A stretch of 64,000 nt of DNA, taken from NCBI GenBank assembly GCA_963921795.1, contig OY997652.1, positions 16,819,940-16,883,939 on the forward strand. Reading direction: 5' to 3'. A program made the translations under genes and the position numbers. Position 1 is the stretch's first letter; every line of letters starts with the position of its first letter. Origin of the DNA: Nannobrachium achirus. Lineage: Eukaryota > Chordata > Actinopteri > Myctophiformes > Myctophidae. The notes under the pieces were generated by a model. The model saw only the letters and a program-made list of their open reading frames with translations. It ran no database searches and was not told the DNA's origin. This document shows, in pieces, positions 12,501-28,703 of this stretch.

Positions 12501-12935
12501 ACCATACCATAAAAAAAGGTTTCGTAGTGATTATTCTTTCAATTACTCTTTTGATTTATCGGATAGTGTTATATTATTTATATGTAGAACAAATCGCTGT
12601 GTAGATCTGCTATTTCTGAAACCGTGACCCGTGTCCTGTGTTGTATAGACGACATCAGTGACCTGGACAACAGCGACCTGGAGGACGACGTAGAGGAACT
12701 ATCCGGAGAGCCTTCTGCCAAGCGGGAGAAGACGGAGCAGGTGATCCAGGTGATCCAGATGGTCTCTGCGGAGGAGGAGGTGTCCCATCCTGTGGTGGGG
12801 GTGCTCCAGCAGAGTGTCCTCCACGCCCTGCCCCAGCAGCCCCAGGACCACGCCGAGCACATCCTGACCCCCTCAGCCGGAACCCCCACCATCCGCCACT
12901 GCAGCGCCACGGGCAACACATACGCCTCCGTCTGA
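371..12935 (+). CDS. rfx3: RFX3 transcription factor, 3' eleven coding exons (5' part outside window)
   Basis: Regulatory factor X 3 is a nuclear winged-helix protein that binds X-box DNA and drives ciliary genes. Coding exons read at 371-490, 1951-2078, 5277-5398, 6842-6957, 7480-7634, 7739-7836, 8293-8442, 9571-9779, 10829-10982, 12320-12362 and 12649-12935. All have AG/GT borders and their phases join without a break into 526 residues plus stop. Exon 1 holds the end of the DNA-binding domain ([18 protein letters not shown]). Exons 3-9 carry the conserved B, C and dimerisation regions, for example [19 protein letters not shown] in exon 7. The C-terminus [11 protein letters not shown] matches the RFX3 end and separates it from RFX1 and RFX2. 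The acidic linker in the last exon is longer than in mammals and Q-rich. Introns are packed with MITEs; one ends about 30 bp before exon 9. The family call is firm; which teleost duplicate this is cannot be told. Confidence 0.95.
495..550. repeat. CA/GCAC microsatellite abutting a splice donor
   Basis: An (AC)n-(GCAC)n tract begins within a few bases of the rfx3 donor GT at 491, so the donor reads GTACACACAC. Length changes here could affect donor strength; that is inference. Confidence 0.85.
580..735. repeat. Fragment of a hairpin-bearing MITE family
   Basis: This block (cattgttttctcactcaac onward) is closely repeated at 2260-2440 and, in reverse orientation, at 11260-11430. Those copies flank the short AGCAGATCTACA hairpin. 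Here the hairpin itself is missing. Confidence 0.6.
1011..1754 (+). mobile_element. Deleted hAT transposon in rfx3 intron
   Basis: The ends read GGGGTCCCCAAAT and AGTTTGGGGACCCTTG, the usual hAT-Charlie style inverted termini with the terminal CAG/CTG mutated. Inside is only the N-terminal part of a transposase, so the element is non-autonomous. Flanking words ATTCAATG (995-1002) and CTTCAATG (1755-1762) differ by one base and may be the 8-bp target duplication, which would move the left end to 1003. Confidence 0.75.
1171..1646 (+). pseudogene. hAT transposase N-terminal fragment, frameshifted
   Basis: The reading starts at ATG 1171 with a BED-type zinc finger pattern (Cys-x2-Cys in VCLICQD, then the His pair in [12 protein letters not shown]). 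It has to change frame near 1300 to continue to about 1640 as [20 protein letters not shown] and VCPEKKDVF. This is the N-terminus typical of hAT proteins related to ZBED5, SCAND3 and GTF2IRD2. The catalytic RNase-H-like domain is absent. It is a dead transposase relic, not a host gene. Confidence 0.8.
2116..2615. mobile_element. MITE with GTCGACTT-rich ends and nested hairpin
   Basis: The termini pair as GGGCATTAACGACTTG and its complement ending GTTAATGCCCTA. Subterminal regions are rich in AAGTCGACT words. The interior holds a near-perfect hairpin at 2422-2504. The flanks TGTGTATACCTGATG and TGTGTATACCCGATG are near copies. It resembles the TAGGGCATTCACGAATAG hAT MITEs at 8981, 10061 and 14475. 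Confidence 0.7.
3568..3792. repeat. Two-copy 126-bp tandem duplication
   Basis: A block containing GCAAAGCGGTACACAGTATG and TTTAGCGCCACCTTCAGGC repeats about 126 bp later with scattered differences. It lies in the long rfx3 intron between exons 2 and 3 of this window; I see no gene in the rest of 2630-5270. Confidence 0.7.
4431..4498. repeat. 10-bp tandem repeat ACGTACTATA
   Basis: The unit ACGTACTATA repeats four times, bordered on both sides by AGTACTCACTATAACG. Confidence 0.9.
4587..4900. mobile_element. MITE-like 'gggctgcacgatg' repeat
   Basis: The start TAGGGCTGCACGATGTATCG with a following run of CGATAT words is a repeat start common in fish genomes. I cannot define a matching right end, so this is probably a truncated copy. 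It sits in an rfx3 intron. Confidence 0.45.
5487..5566. repeat. 31-bp minisatellite, about 2.7 units
   Basis: The word CACTTCATAACTTAAC recurs at 5488, 5519 and 5550, a period of 31 bp. It lies about 90 bp after an rfx3 donor. The following 5580-6400 is intron in which I see no gene or clear element. Confidence 0.85.
6408..6577. mobile_element. hAT MITE with perfect 8-bp TSD
   Basis: The ends are CAGTGGTTCTCAAAG and TTTTGAGAACCACGG, flanked on both sides by CTTTATTA (6400-6407 and 6578-6585). The interior has an inverted GGTTCCATTTGTACAC motif. Relatives lie at about 9850-9996 and 53509-53677. Confidence 0.85.
7954..8207. mobile_element. TTAA-flanked MITE with internal perfect hairpin
   Basis: TTAAAGGAGCTATAGTCAAC pairs with GTTGACTATAGCTCCTTTAA, with TTAA at both ends, as for piggyBac- or Kolobok-type elements. 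Positions 7990-8043 form a near-perfect palindrome around CTAGTCTATAGACTAG. A diverged relative lies at 13836-14259. Confidence 0.8.
8981..9479. mobile_element. hAT MITE (TAGGGCATTCACGAATAG family), copy 1
   Basis: The termini TAGGGCATACACGAATAG and GGTGAATGCCCTA are flanked by a perfect 8-bp duplication GTTCATAT (8973-8980 and 9480-9487). Subterminal DNA is dense in ATTCGAATA-type palindromes. The interior carries half of the AGATCTACATGCTCAC hairpin. It lies in the rfx3 intron before exon 8. Confidence 0.88.
9850..9996. mobile_element. Fragment related to the 6408-6577 hAT MITE
   Basis: The stretch starts CACTGGTCCTCAACGCTGG and carries the same GGTTCCATTTGTACAC word as the 6408 element. 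The right end is not preserved clearly. Confidence 0.55.
10061..10470. mobile_element. hAT MITE (TAGGGCATTCACGAATAG family), copy 2
   Basis: The left end TAGGGCATTCACGAATAG is preceded by ATTGACGA (10053-10060). The right end GGTGAATGCCCTA was later split from its own duplication by a second hAT element. ATTGACGA reappears at 10802-10809, immediately after the duplicated CCCTA. The interior has a hairpin at 10185-10253. Confidence 0.9.
10474..10796. mobile_element. hAT MITE nested in the end of another MITE
   Basis: CAGGGGTTCCCAAACTTTTT pairs with CACTTTGAAAAACCCCTG. The flanks are a perfect CCCTAATT duplication (10466-10473 and 10797-10804). The target was the right terminus of the 10061 MITE, so this insertion is younger. 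It stops 32 bp before rfx3 exon 9. Relatives are at 25686-26181, 46855-47062 and 63832-64000. Confidence 0.9.
11048..11480. mobile_element. hAT MITE with hairpin core, first of a tandem pair
   Basis: The ends CAGGGGTCTTCGACG and GGTTGAGAACCACTG are flanked by a perfect GTCTAGAA (11040-11047 and 11481-11488). The interior holds an almost perfect hairpin at 11169-11249. It lies in the rfx3 intron after exon 9. Confidence 0.88.
11489..11950. mobile_element. hAT MITE, second of a tandem pair sharing a TSD
   Basis: It begins CAGGGGTCTTCAACTTTTTC directly after the GTCTAGAA that closes the previous element, and ends TTGAAGACCCTTG. The following word GCCTAGAA differs by one base from the target duplication. 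A hairpin sits at 11734-11812. An opposite-orientation relative is at 51404-51850. Confidence 0.85.
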
Positions 12936-12993
12936 GGGTACGGCCAACCCCCTCGATGGCCTGTCTTTTTCTCTCACTCTCTCTACATATCGT

Positions 12994-13024
<31 letters not shown>

Positions 13025-13835
13025 CTTAGATATTTCCCTCACTTTCTTGTGCGCTTTTGTCTGTCTGCACTGGCGTGGCTGGTCACAGTCTCCTCCGCCC
13101 TCTTCACCCTTATCCGCGGAGGAGTGTTGAAATGACGATACTTGGGATAAGATGAGCCGTCAGCAGCGTCTGACTGCTAAAACCTCTCCCAAGAGTCTGT
13201 GCTCTGTTAAGCTGATTTATACTTGGTTGCGCGGCGCCACGCGCAACAAAGTATATCAAGCCCTTTACAATGCAACAGCCAGAGGAGGGAACCTGAGAGA
13301 ATGGGTGTAATTTGACCCATACAATGCTGTCTGAACAGGCATATGTCACTGGCTCTATATATCTATTTATACAAGGTTTTATGTTGTTGTCATTTTTAGA
13401 TGCTCTGTAGTGTAGTAGCCTGAATGTGATGAGATTTTGACTTTTTTCTTTCTTTTTTTTCGGGCATGGACCAAAAACAAAACAACAAGAGGAAGCCTGG
13501 CGATGGGAGCCATCTTTGGCCACTATACAGCTAGGCTTCCTGTCCTACAGTGCCGCGTTGCAAGAGCAGAAGGAATGTCAGGGATTTTATGTACCTCGGC
13601 TTTATCATAGTGCCTTATCCTAAATGCAGCTGTCCATGTAATCCTGACTGTGTGTGGTTCAGAGACCACAGGGCCTCTTTGTTATCCCCAGCCACAGTTT
13701 TAGCTCCCTGGTAACTCGTGGCAAGATTTGGGCTGGTTCATCAATGTGGAGGCTTTGGGGGTGCAGGCTCAGAGACGCCTGTTGATCTCTCTGGATCAGT
13801 TCTGTTAAGCTTATATAATAAGGTTAGTGCTTATA

Positions 13836-14259
13836 CTAAAGTGGCTACAGTCAACTTTGTGGAATTTCGATTAGGTGAGCCCTTGAGTTTCTTTAGTGTC
13901 ATTATTTTGTGTTGCCGTTTTTGTTTTCTCTCAAGGCCCAGCCATAAGACAAGTACATTTGTTTACAACGCTGAGTACAGAAGAGGTCAATTCAAATTGC
14001 CATACTTTTTTACTGTGTATTCTTTTATTGACGCACTTCCTGCTGTGCTGTAAATCAATCGATCTCACGTTTCCTGTGAGCTGGTATCATCATGAAGATG
14101 ATAGTGAAGGCAACGTTTCTACATTCCCTAGAACCTAGGGAACCGAGTTGATTGGCGATGGTGTCACTCTCCCATAGCCATTGCATCATACATTTATGGA
14201 ATACATTCCACTTTAATGATGATATGTCACAGCAAAAATGTTGACTGTAGCTGCTTTAA
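13836..14259. mobile_element. Diverged relative of the 7954 TTAA MITE
   Basis: CTAAAGTGGCTACAGTCAAC pairs with GTTGACTGTAGCTGCTTTAA. The left TTAA has mutated to CTAA. The element would lie in the rfx3 3' UTR if the UTR is long. Confidence 0.65.
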
Positions 14260-14474
14260 GCTCCTGAATCACGGTCCTTAGCCTTTCTCTTTCTCTCACT
14301 CTGTCAACTTGAGGGCTATTCTTGCATTAGCCCCTGCTATTGGGTGAGGTGTGTGTTTTTTGCCTGTGTGTTTGTGCACATGGGTGCATGGGTGTGCACA
14401 TGTACCTGCATGAGTGTGGTGATGTGTGTCTTTGTTTACGAGCGTGTGCCCTGTGCATGAATGTGTGTTGGAAC

Positions 14475-14844
14475 TAGGGCATTCACGAATAGTGATTTTT
14501 AGTATTCGAATTATTCGACCTCAAAGTATTCGATTAGTCGAATATTCGACAGGACTGGCCAAACTGTCAAATATTAAGTAAGCAAGACGTTGCGAGGCGT
14601 TGTGAGCATGTAGATCTGCTATTTTCACAATGTTCGCCTCTTGCTTACTTAATATTTGACAGTTTGGCCAGTCATGCATTGACAACTCATTCTTATGACT
14701 TCCTATCTGGCCAAGCTTTATAAACCATATATTTTTTTAAAGAGAAAACAATAAAATAAAAATAAGCAAATATTCGACTTCGGTGAACAACGTCGAATAG
14801 TGACTTTGATATCAGAATATTCGAAAATATTGGTGAATGCCCTA
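14475..14844. mobile_element. hAT MITE (TAGGGCATTCACGAATAG family), copy 3
   Basis: The ends TAGGGCATTCACGAATAG and GGTGAATGCCCTA are flanked by a perfect GTTGGAAC duplication (14467-14474 and 14845-14852). Only the right half of the internal hairpin remains. An inverted pair around TAAGTAAGCAAGA and its complement replaces the missing part. Confidence 0.9.
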
Positions 14845-15560
14845 GTTGGAACACATCCATCAATCACCCTACCTCAAACCAGTGGTGCCAGCCCCGTGAC
14901 TTCGTGCAGTGCAGTCACCAAACCTTATTGCACACACCACTGTACTGCATAAATCTCAACATCCCACACCATACAGGAGATATAATGTACATTGCTTATT
15001 GTCACCTCATTTCTAACACACGTTACATTTTCATCACCGTTTTTAGTCCACACATTACTCATCCCGTGGCTGTTCAATGGTCATCTTTGTACAGTGGACC
15101 AAAAGTAGATATTTTCTGATATTCAAAGATAGTGTATATACAATGAGAGACTACTGTACATCAATTTGATTCTTTTCACGTGGCTGAATCTGATTGTTTA
15201 TCTGTGATTGTTTCTTTTGGTAGCTTTTCTGTAATTGCTTTATAGACTGTGAAACCGGAAGGGGGACTTTGGAACACGACATCACTGGAGACTAAATCTG
15301 TACTTGAACTGTTATTTAATATTCATTTTATGTTGTGGAGAATTTAAAAGATTAATACTTCTCAAATGAGGAACTTTTGTTATTGCTGAAATATTGTTTT
15401 CTTGTTTCATTTTATGTTTTACATTCTTGAGGAGACGTGTTCTACCAATTTCTGCATAGTGTATTTATTTATTGATGGTTAATGAGTCCTACCACTGACA
15501 AATAGACAGACTTAATGTATAGACTTGACTGGAGAGTTTACAGAAGACTGAGATTATGTT

Positions 15561-15734
15561 TTAACCACTGAGCCACTTAACCAAGGAATATCCAGACTAC
15601 AACCTCATCACGACACATTTGAGCTTGTAGATCTGCTATTTTGAAAAACATTTAGGAAATTGTTCATTGTTTTATTTTTATTTGCACCTGTGACGACTTG
15701 CCCAACATTGTGATGTCAGGGTTAAAGTGGTTAA
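15561..15734. mobile_element. TTAA MITE with half-hairpin remnant
   Basis: TTAACCACTGAG pairs loosely with GGGTTAAAGTGGTTAA. The interior keeps GAGCTTGTAGATCTGCTATT, one arm of the recurrent hairpin. Its right TTAA (15731-15734) is also the left TTAA of the next element. Confidence 0.65.
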
Positions 15735-16331
15735 CCCATTTGGTACACATAATTGTGTATCATTATTTTATGCTTTAACTATTGAAAAATAGCAGATATA
15801 CAATCTCACAGCGCGGCACTGAGTGCCGCGCTGTGAGCTTGTAGATCTGCTATTTTTGAAAAATCGTGAAAATTAGAATTTTGATCCGATTCTATAAGTG
15901 TCTTTTTGAATCCTTCTAAGGTTTTTTGAAAAACCTATGTTTCTATGACAGCAATCTGGCCAGCCATCGTCAAAGAAACGGACCTTTTCACTTAAGTGGA
16001 GCTCAGTCTGTTCTTGAGAGACTACTATGTCAGTGGTTCTCAAACCTTTTCATGTGAAGGACCCCCAGAATGATATGTATTTGGCCACGGACCTCCATCT
16101 CAAAATATTTAGTTCCAGGGAGTCAGGGACCACCCAGAAGCAAAATTTTAGTTACAAACGTTCGCTTTGAAAATATATATATTCAAAGATTTGCACACAT
16201 TTTCACGACTTTTTCAAAAATAGCAGATCTACAAACTCGCAGTGCGGCACTCGGTGCCGCGCTGTGAGCTTGTATATCTGCTATTTTTCACTGGTTAAAG
16301 CATTCAATAATTGTAGGCCTAAATGGGTTAA
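15731..16331. mobile_element. TTAA-flanked composite foldback with two hairpins, copy 1
   Basis: The outer ends TTAACCCATTTGG and GCCTAAATGGGTTAA enclose two GCGCGGCAC-type hairpins (15784-15858 and 16216-16288). Between them is a hAT-like CAGTGGTTCTCAAACC stretch. The same architecture recurs at 22061-22646, and its hairpin-hAT-hairpin core recurs at 58208-58574 and 59481-59800. Confidence 0.8.
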
Positions 16332-17221
16332 GGTTCCAAGCCAGAAGGCCTGAAAGCCCATTGTTTTTCTTTTGTCTATCATTATTATGATTATTGTTAT
16401 TTCCTCCTTTTCGCAAATTCTGATAAATGCTAGAGACTTGAAACTTTTCAGATTTGCAAACTCAGACATGCCCAAATCCATTATTTCTAATTGATCTATA
16501 ATTAGATGTTGAATATTGTAACATTTGAAAGGCCATACAAGTTTCTCCTAAGCCGTAACTGCGATTGAGACAAAACTCAGTGTACATATTAAGGCATATA
16601 TGCTCCACAACACAACATTGGCCCACTAAGCTCTGCCAATAATTAGGTTCCTGACATGTAGAATGTTTTGCAAAACAAAATTAACAGTTTGATTGATATG
16701 AAACGTTGTAGAAATGTTAAAGGCTGCTTGATAAGCCTGTGTACAAAAGCAGTACAGTAGTATTGGGTTCAGCAAATGCATTAAAGAATTGTTCCACATG
16801 CCAATTGGACAGGTGTTACTCAAAATCTAATTTCTGGTGGACATGGCTTGTGACCTTTTAGCTTATAACTCGGCTAGTGATTGGACCATGGCTATGAAAC
16901 ATGCTGAGCTCACCTGACGCCATATTTTGAACATTCAAGCATTTTGACCAAGTTTTAAGGCCGAATGGTGACTACTGTATGTTAACTAAATGTCCATATA
17001 CACTATTTTCTTTGTATATGTCAGGCTGTCAGCCAGTGAAAGCAATTGAAACTCAATTAAACGTTCTGAATACTCATTATTATGATACAGTAATCAAGAG
17101 GATGCCATTTGATGGATCCTTTCATAATTTACGATTCATAAAACAAAATGTGAATGTTTCTCATTCACCTCCAATGAATGGCATGCTCATCAACTATTAC
17201 ATTTTCATATACTGTATATAT

Positions 17222-17276
<55 letters not shown>
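17222..17276. repeat. CA dinucleotide microsatellite
   Basis: A pure CA run of about 27 units. Confidence 0.98.
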
Positions 17277-17278
<2 letters not shown>

Positions 17279-18599
17279 GTTATTTTATTTTTGTCTTTAT
17301 AGTGTTTTTATTTAATATGAGAGATGTTCTTTATTGGGCTTGTCATAAATGTCATAAAATGTCGTACACATTTTAATAAATTATTTGCACCATATCTAAG
17401 TCCATTAATATAACAGGATGTGCTGTAACCATCCTGTATGATGCTAACCTAGGACGAGTGCCTACGTAGAACCTGTCTCCTGAATGTTTGGCAGGTTTGA
17501 ATTGGTTATATTATCACAGGTATAACACTGAGTTCTGGAAGTGGGCATCTCCATCACCTATTAATATGATGTTGAATCTGGCATTACAATTACATCCTGC
17601 TCGCATACAATGGCTCGGTCACCAATCAAGAAACTACATTGCTAGTTGAAAGCTACAGCTGACTATCTGTTCCAAAATCTAGAATCATATTAATCTATGA
17701 CCATGTGACAAATATGATATGATGATGATGAATGTTAAATATCATAACATCTATAGGGAGCTTACAACATTTGCTTTAAACCTTTTGACAACTATTTTCC
17801 CCACACAAATGAATTCCAATTTGTCAAAATAGGTTTTCTTGTGTTATGACCTTTTGAAGAGGGATTCTTTAACTTGTGCAAGAGTCAGTGTCTTTACAGT
17901 AGCTGTTAGTAGTTGCCCTAATGAATTTCCTTTACAACAACCTCTGACCCTATTGAAATGATAAAGGATCTCCCCTTCACCTGTGTGTATGATACAGCTG
18001 CCACTGGCAAGTTTGCTGAACAAAGGGAGAACTGTGAACTAAACTAATTAACTTCTAAAACTACGTTGATAAATCACAAAACGAATCTGTCCTCGCAAGA
18101 GATTGCATGATTAACTCAAGTAATCATTACAGAAAGAAACATGGGTTCTCTCTTTTTATTGAAAATGTAAGAAATGGTACTAGTACCTTTTCATAAAAAA
18201 TGTACAGCCATGATGCCAACCATGAAGGGACTTTGAATGAATGAATCTTTGTCACTTGAGAAAATACTATAGATGTTTTATTCTGTGCCTGAAGTGCAAA
18301 CTGTTTAGAACATTTTCATTTAACTTAAATTATGTGCTTTGGGATAATGAATGCACATCTACTACTGTATGTGCAGCTAGAATCTATTTTTCTAGTGTTT
18401 TCTGTATTGTCTTTTGGTTATTTAGAATATGTGCCAGACATGAAACTCCTTTCTGCATCTCAAAGCCTGGCTAAAAAAACACTGGACTCAATCTTATGCT
18501 GCCAACACAAATTGTTCTTGTATTCCTCATGATGTTTAAACATTTTTTAAATGGTCTTTTGTAACGGCTGCCCATTTCCAACCAGACATATTACAAAGA

Positions 18600-18755
18600 T
18601 AAGCTATTCCATAACCACCAGCGATCCACAAGCTTACAACGTGTCACATATGTGAGGCTTTGGGAGGTTGTAGATCTGCTGTTCTTCAAGATTTCCAAAC
18701 AATTTCACGTATAATGACTTGTCCAATATAGGGATGCCAGGTTGAAAGTGGTTAA
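18600..18755. mobile_element. Decayed hairpin-bearing TTAA MITE
   Basis: GATCCACAAGCTTACAACG pairs imperfectly with GGTTGTAGATCTGCTG, and the right end reads AGGTTGAAAGTGGTTAA. The left end is not clear. Confidence 0.5.
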
Positions 18756-19021
18756 CTTCTTACAGAAGATAAAGCTGGGAGATGCCTCTCCACCTGGATA
18801 ATGTGGCGGCTTCACTGGCCCATAATAGACTCCAGTGCCTTTGAATTCACCTTGGCCAGAGCAGATTGCTTTGGTGACTATTGGTCTCTGGTGAGCTCCA
18901 GATAGTAGCTGTACAGAGCATACATTTCAATGCTGAAGTGCTGCTACTAAGAGGATACCTGGGTTGAGGATTTGTAAAGATCTCTCTTCAGGCTGGACTC
19001 GAGATCCTCTAATCAATGTGA

Positions 19022-19022
<1 letters not shown>

Positions 19023-19076
<54 letters not shown>
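19023..19076. repeat. CA dinucleotide microsatellite
   Basis: A pure CA run of about 27 units. Confidence 0.98.
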
Positions 19077-19077
<1 letters not shown>

Positions 19078-19174
19078 TACTAGTTTACACATGATTGATT
19101 TTAACCTCCAGATGGATTGAGGTTCTACTGTATAAAGTATAAAGCCTGGTTAATACTTCATCGCATGACCGCGT

Positions 19175-19232
19175 CGAAAATAACCAACCTACAAGCTCAC
19201 AGCATGTGTGCTTGTAGGTTCTGCTATTTTCA
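19175..19232. repeat. Hairpin with paired arm substitutions
   Basis: The common GATCTAC/GTAGATC stem is here AACCTAC/GTAGGTT. Both arms carry the matching changes, so pairing is kept. Outer sequence TAATACTTCATCGC and GACGAAGCATGAATT may be the ends of the host MITE. Confidence 0.7.
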
Positions 19233-20531
19233 GCGTGTGACAGCGTCGTGTGACGAAGCATGAATTGGCCTCAAATCTTTCTTAAATCCCTTAACGAGCG
19301 AAGGAGCGTTAAATGATTTCTAACACTACATTCATTATATCATGATCGTGATTTCTTTATCTTAACTCAAAATGATATTTTCTGAATGCTGTGGTCAGTT
19401 TGAGATTTCTGTTTGGATGTTTTAAGTGCCATTTGATTGTCTACTGAGTTGTGGCCATCTGTAGCACGCTCTAATGCAAGCACAAGCATTTGGCAGTGGC
19501 ATTTGGGGAAGGTTTTTAGTTTAATTCACCCTAGACTAAAACCATTGTATATAAACTAAAATGGAAAAGTATATTTATTTGTGTCTTAAGTTAACTATTT
19601 GGTTTGTTATTTTAGTGATGGATTACATCAGATATGTTGGCAAAAGTGCTTTTGTGATTTCCCTCTTTTTTTGATGATGTATAGTATCTAATATATATAC
19701 ACATTTCATGTGACCTTCTTTTTGTGTGCTGTTTCAAGTTCTTAGTATGCTGTATCTTTTCAAATTGGCAAGAGAAAACCAATGCGTGTAGGGTGATTTG
19801 TATTGTGTATTTTACATAAAAATTAGGAAAACTGGGGAACTTTTATATTTATAAAGACATTATCATTTAGTGTGTCGTATTGATGAATATAGAAACTATT
19901 AAAGACACATGTAGTTTGGTTTTCTGAATATTTCAGACTTCAGCTCAGGCTAGCTTATTAGTGTTGTTTTCTTAAAATTTGTGGCTTGTCTTTCCAGTAA
20001 TAAACTTTTTTTCTTGTTGAAAAGAAATGTTTGTCATATGACTGTGTTAACTTATACATGGACACTTTGCAACACCTGGCTGAGTCCTAGGGGAGGGGGG
20101 CCTTTGCCTCTGCCAAAAGTGCCATTTCAAAACAAAAAAGAAAAAGGTCTCCCCAACACCAGTGGCTCTTATCAAGAACATTTGACAAACATAATTTCAC
20201 TATTATCATTAAAATGGGCTGGCTGCCAGTCGGTTTTAGTTTAACTATTCACTTGATGCAGTGATGATATTGCAGCAAACAACTTGAGACAGGCACTCAG
20301 CAAGCAGGGTAATTGGTAAGTTCACTCCCCATTTCGTGCAGATTAGCTACAAATCTGGAATGACGTATTGTGGAAAATCTTAAGTTGTTTCCATTATGTA
20401 TTACATTTCTGGTGTGAAATGGCACAAGGTACCCCCCTAAAAGATTGGTACACACAAATCAATGTTCCCTTCCCTTTTATGACCATTGCACACCTGCCCC
20501 TCCAGTGGTCTCTTCATGGCCCTACATATCA

Positions 20532-20961
20532 GTGGGTGCGTTTATATGCACATTCAGAATGCCATTCAGAATGAACTTATTCCGAATAGAGCTTCATACC
20601 CAAACGTTTACATGGGACCTGAATACAAGTATCCCTCATTCCACTGTCGTTTACATGACCAAAGGATTCATTCGGAATAGAACTTTGGGCATGCGCAAAG
20701 TAGGCCTACTTCAGGTCGGAGAGGGGGGGGGGGGGGGGGGGGGGGGGGCAGTTCAAACAGCAGTTCATTCTGAATGGAGCGTTTATATGACAAATGTATC
20801 CCGATTGAAACGGCATAAACCACCTCTTCAGACCAGAATGAAAATTCATTCGGGTCAGACCGGAATGGCCATTCCTAAACGTTTATATGAGCATTTCTAT
20901 TCTGAATGAGCAGTCATTCAGAATATAAGTGGAATACATCTGTGCATATAAACGAACCCAG
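20532..20961. mobile_element. MITE (GGGTGCGTTTATATGCACA ends) with a 26-G run
   Basis: TGGGTGCGTTTATATGCACA pairs with TGTGCATATAAACGAACCCA. Subterminal ATTCAGAATG and ATTCGGAATA words recur on both strands. A homopolymer of 26 Gs spans 20723-20748. The adjoining 20970-22050 holds AT-rich sequence without a gene I recognise and probably includes the smad4 3' UTR. Confidence 0.75.
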
Positions 20962-22060
20962 TGTAAACTGAACTAACTTATTCAAACAATGACCAACGTC
21001 ATTCAAACTTGGTATGTCCAACACTGGAGTCCTTCATTGCAGTGTAAACCAACTAACTTTTATTCAAACATTCATAAATAATGAACATCATTCAACTCTG
21101 TATATATTTAAAAAGTATAACATACATTGTATAATTGAGATATAGAATAAGCACTTGAATCTTTACAGAACTTTCTTTAAGTTTGAAATGTTATGACCCA
21201 TTGGGTTCATCATTGAAAAGGTAGCAAAAAAAAGAGTATAAAATACTTAACAGAAGCAATTAAACCTACAGTAAAGACCCAAATATTAATATTTTCAAAA
21301 CGGTAGGAGCACAAAGTGATGTCATTTAGCTGGATAAAAAGTAAACCCCCACCACATAATACTTGTATTCACTTTTCATAGCATCCATTTCGCATAAATA
21401 TGGCTTTCAATTCCTCTTCCCGTTTCTGGAATCGCCACAACTGGAACAATTCATAAGTGAATCATTCAAACCATACTCAAACGTTGAATGCTTAACAGTG
21501 AGGCCAAGGACACTGGCAACACAATCTTAACACTAGCCGATAACATGGTATAATAGACAACTACAGAAGACTATGACAACATACTGGAAAGACAAAAAAA
21601 AAAAAAAAAAGATTAAGCATATAAAGTGCTAACAAATGCTATATGAGAATTTAACAAACATGGCAGTCAATAATGTAATGTATTATATCATTAATACACT
21701 AAATGGGGAAGTTTTCATTTATAACAAAATTTTTTGTCATATTTTGTTTAAAACTTAATTTGGGCCAACATCACATAATACTTTGTCCTAACAGCCTTGG
21801 CTGGTTGATGAATGAAACCGTTCCTCGTGGTATTGGAAGACAAGCTGAGGTTGTTTAGAATTGGGCATTTGAAATTTGAAAAAAACATTTTATGGAACTA
21901 TTTTAAGAAAAGGTACAAATAAAACCGATAGCCATGACAAATGATTTAATGGTAATATAAAGTAGCTGCATTACAAGTTTACAATAAAATGGAGATTGCA
22001 TGATTTTACATGAAGAAAACAATTAAACTCTCACAAAGTCATATCACCAGTGAGTGAGGA

Positions 22061-22646
22061 TTAACCCATTTAGGCCTAGGATTATTGACTGCTTTAACTA
22101 TTGAAAAATAGCAGATATACAAGCTCACAGCGCGGCACCGAGTGCCGCGCTGCGAGCTTGTAGATCTGCTATTTTTGAGAAATCGTGAAAATTTGAATTT
22201 TGACCCGATTCTATAAGTGTCTTTTGAATCCTTCTAAGTTTTTTTTGGAAAACCTGTGTTATTATGTCAGCAATCTGGCCAGCCATCATCAAAGAAAAGG
22301 TCCTTTTCACTTAACTGGAGCTCAGTTAGTCTGTTCTTGAGAGACTACTATGTCAGTGGTTCTCAAACCTTTTCATGTCAAGGACCCCCAAACTGATTTT
22401 TATTTGGCCACGGACCGCCATCTCAAAATATTTCGTTCCAGGGACCACCCAGAAGCAAAATCTGAGTTACAAACGTTCGCTCTAAAAATACATATATTCA
22501 AAGATTTGCACACATTTTCACGACTTTTTCAAAAATAGCAGATCTACAAGCTTGCAGCGCGGCACTCGGTGCCGCGCTGTGAGCTTGTATATCTGCTATT
22601 TTTCAACAGTTAAAGCAGTCAATAATCCTTGGCCTAAATGGGTTAA
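22061..22646. mobile_element. TTAA-flanked composite foldback with two hairpins, copy 2
   Basis: The ends TTAACCCATTTAGGCCTAGG and GGCCTAAATGGGTTAA pair over about 38 bp, continuing through TTATTGACTGCTTTAAC. Hairpins are at 22104-22176 and 22531-22603. It ends 143 bp from the smad4 stop, so it is likely part of the smad4 3' UTR. Confidence 0.85.
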
Positions 22647-22789
22647 TATCCCCCCTATGTTCCTGTTCAACAGACCCCCCCCCCCCATGCAGTCCAATGG
22701 TTGCAGTGCTCTTTAAGAACTCCCGTCCCCGCAGGTGGCGAGCTCAAGAGTACATCGTCTTAGTGTTTACAGTTGCCGTGGCTTGTACC

Positions 22790-28560
<5,771 letters not shown>

Positions 28561-28703
28561 TTAAAAGTCACAATCCTAGCGAGGACCTTCGCTTGTATGC
28601 CCTGGCCCTTTTCCAGGTCAAATGTGTTGAGATGAAACTATAGGGTAGGAGTGATATTACCCTAGGCTTCGCAATCTGAAACAGAGGAAAAACAGTTACC
28701 TAT

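Larger units (their letters stand above)
12936..20280 (+). other. rfx3 3' UTR and intergenic space between convergent genes
   Basis: No further coding sequence is visible after the rfx3 stop. AATAAA polyadenylation words occur at 17375-17380 and near 19999, so the 3' UTR could be several kilobases long; the true end cannot be fixed from sequence alone. The stretch includes a short CT run (12990-13018), CA repeats and the MITEs listed separately. The remaining unique parts (for example 16332-17200, 17280-18550 and 19260-20280) show no gene that I recognise. Confidence 0.5.
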
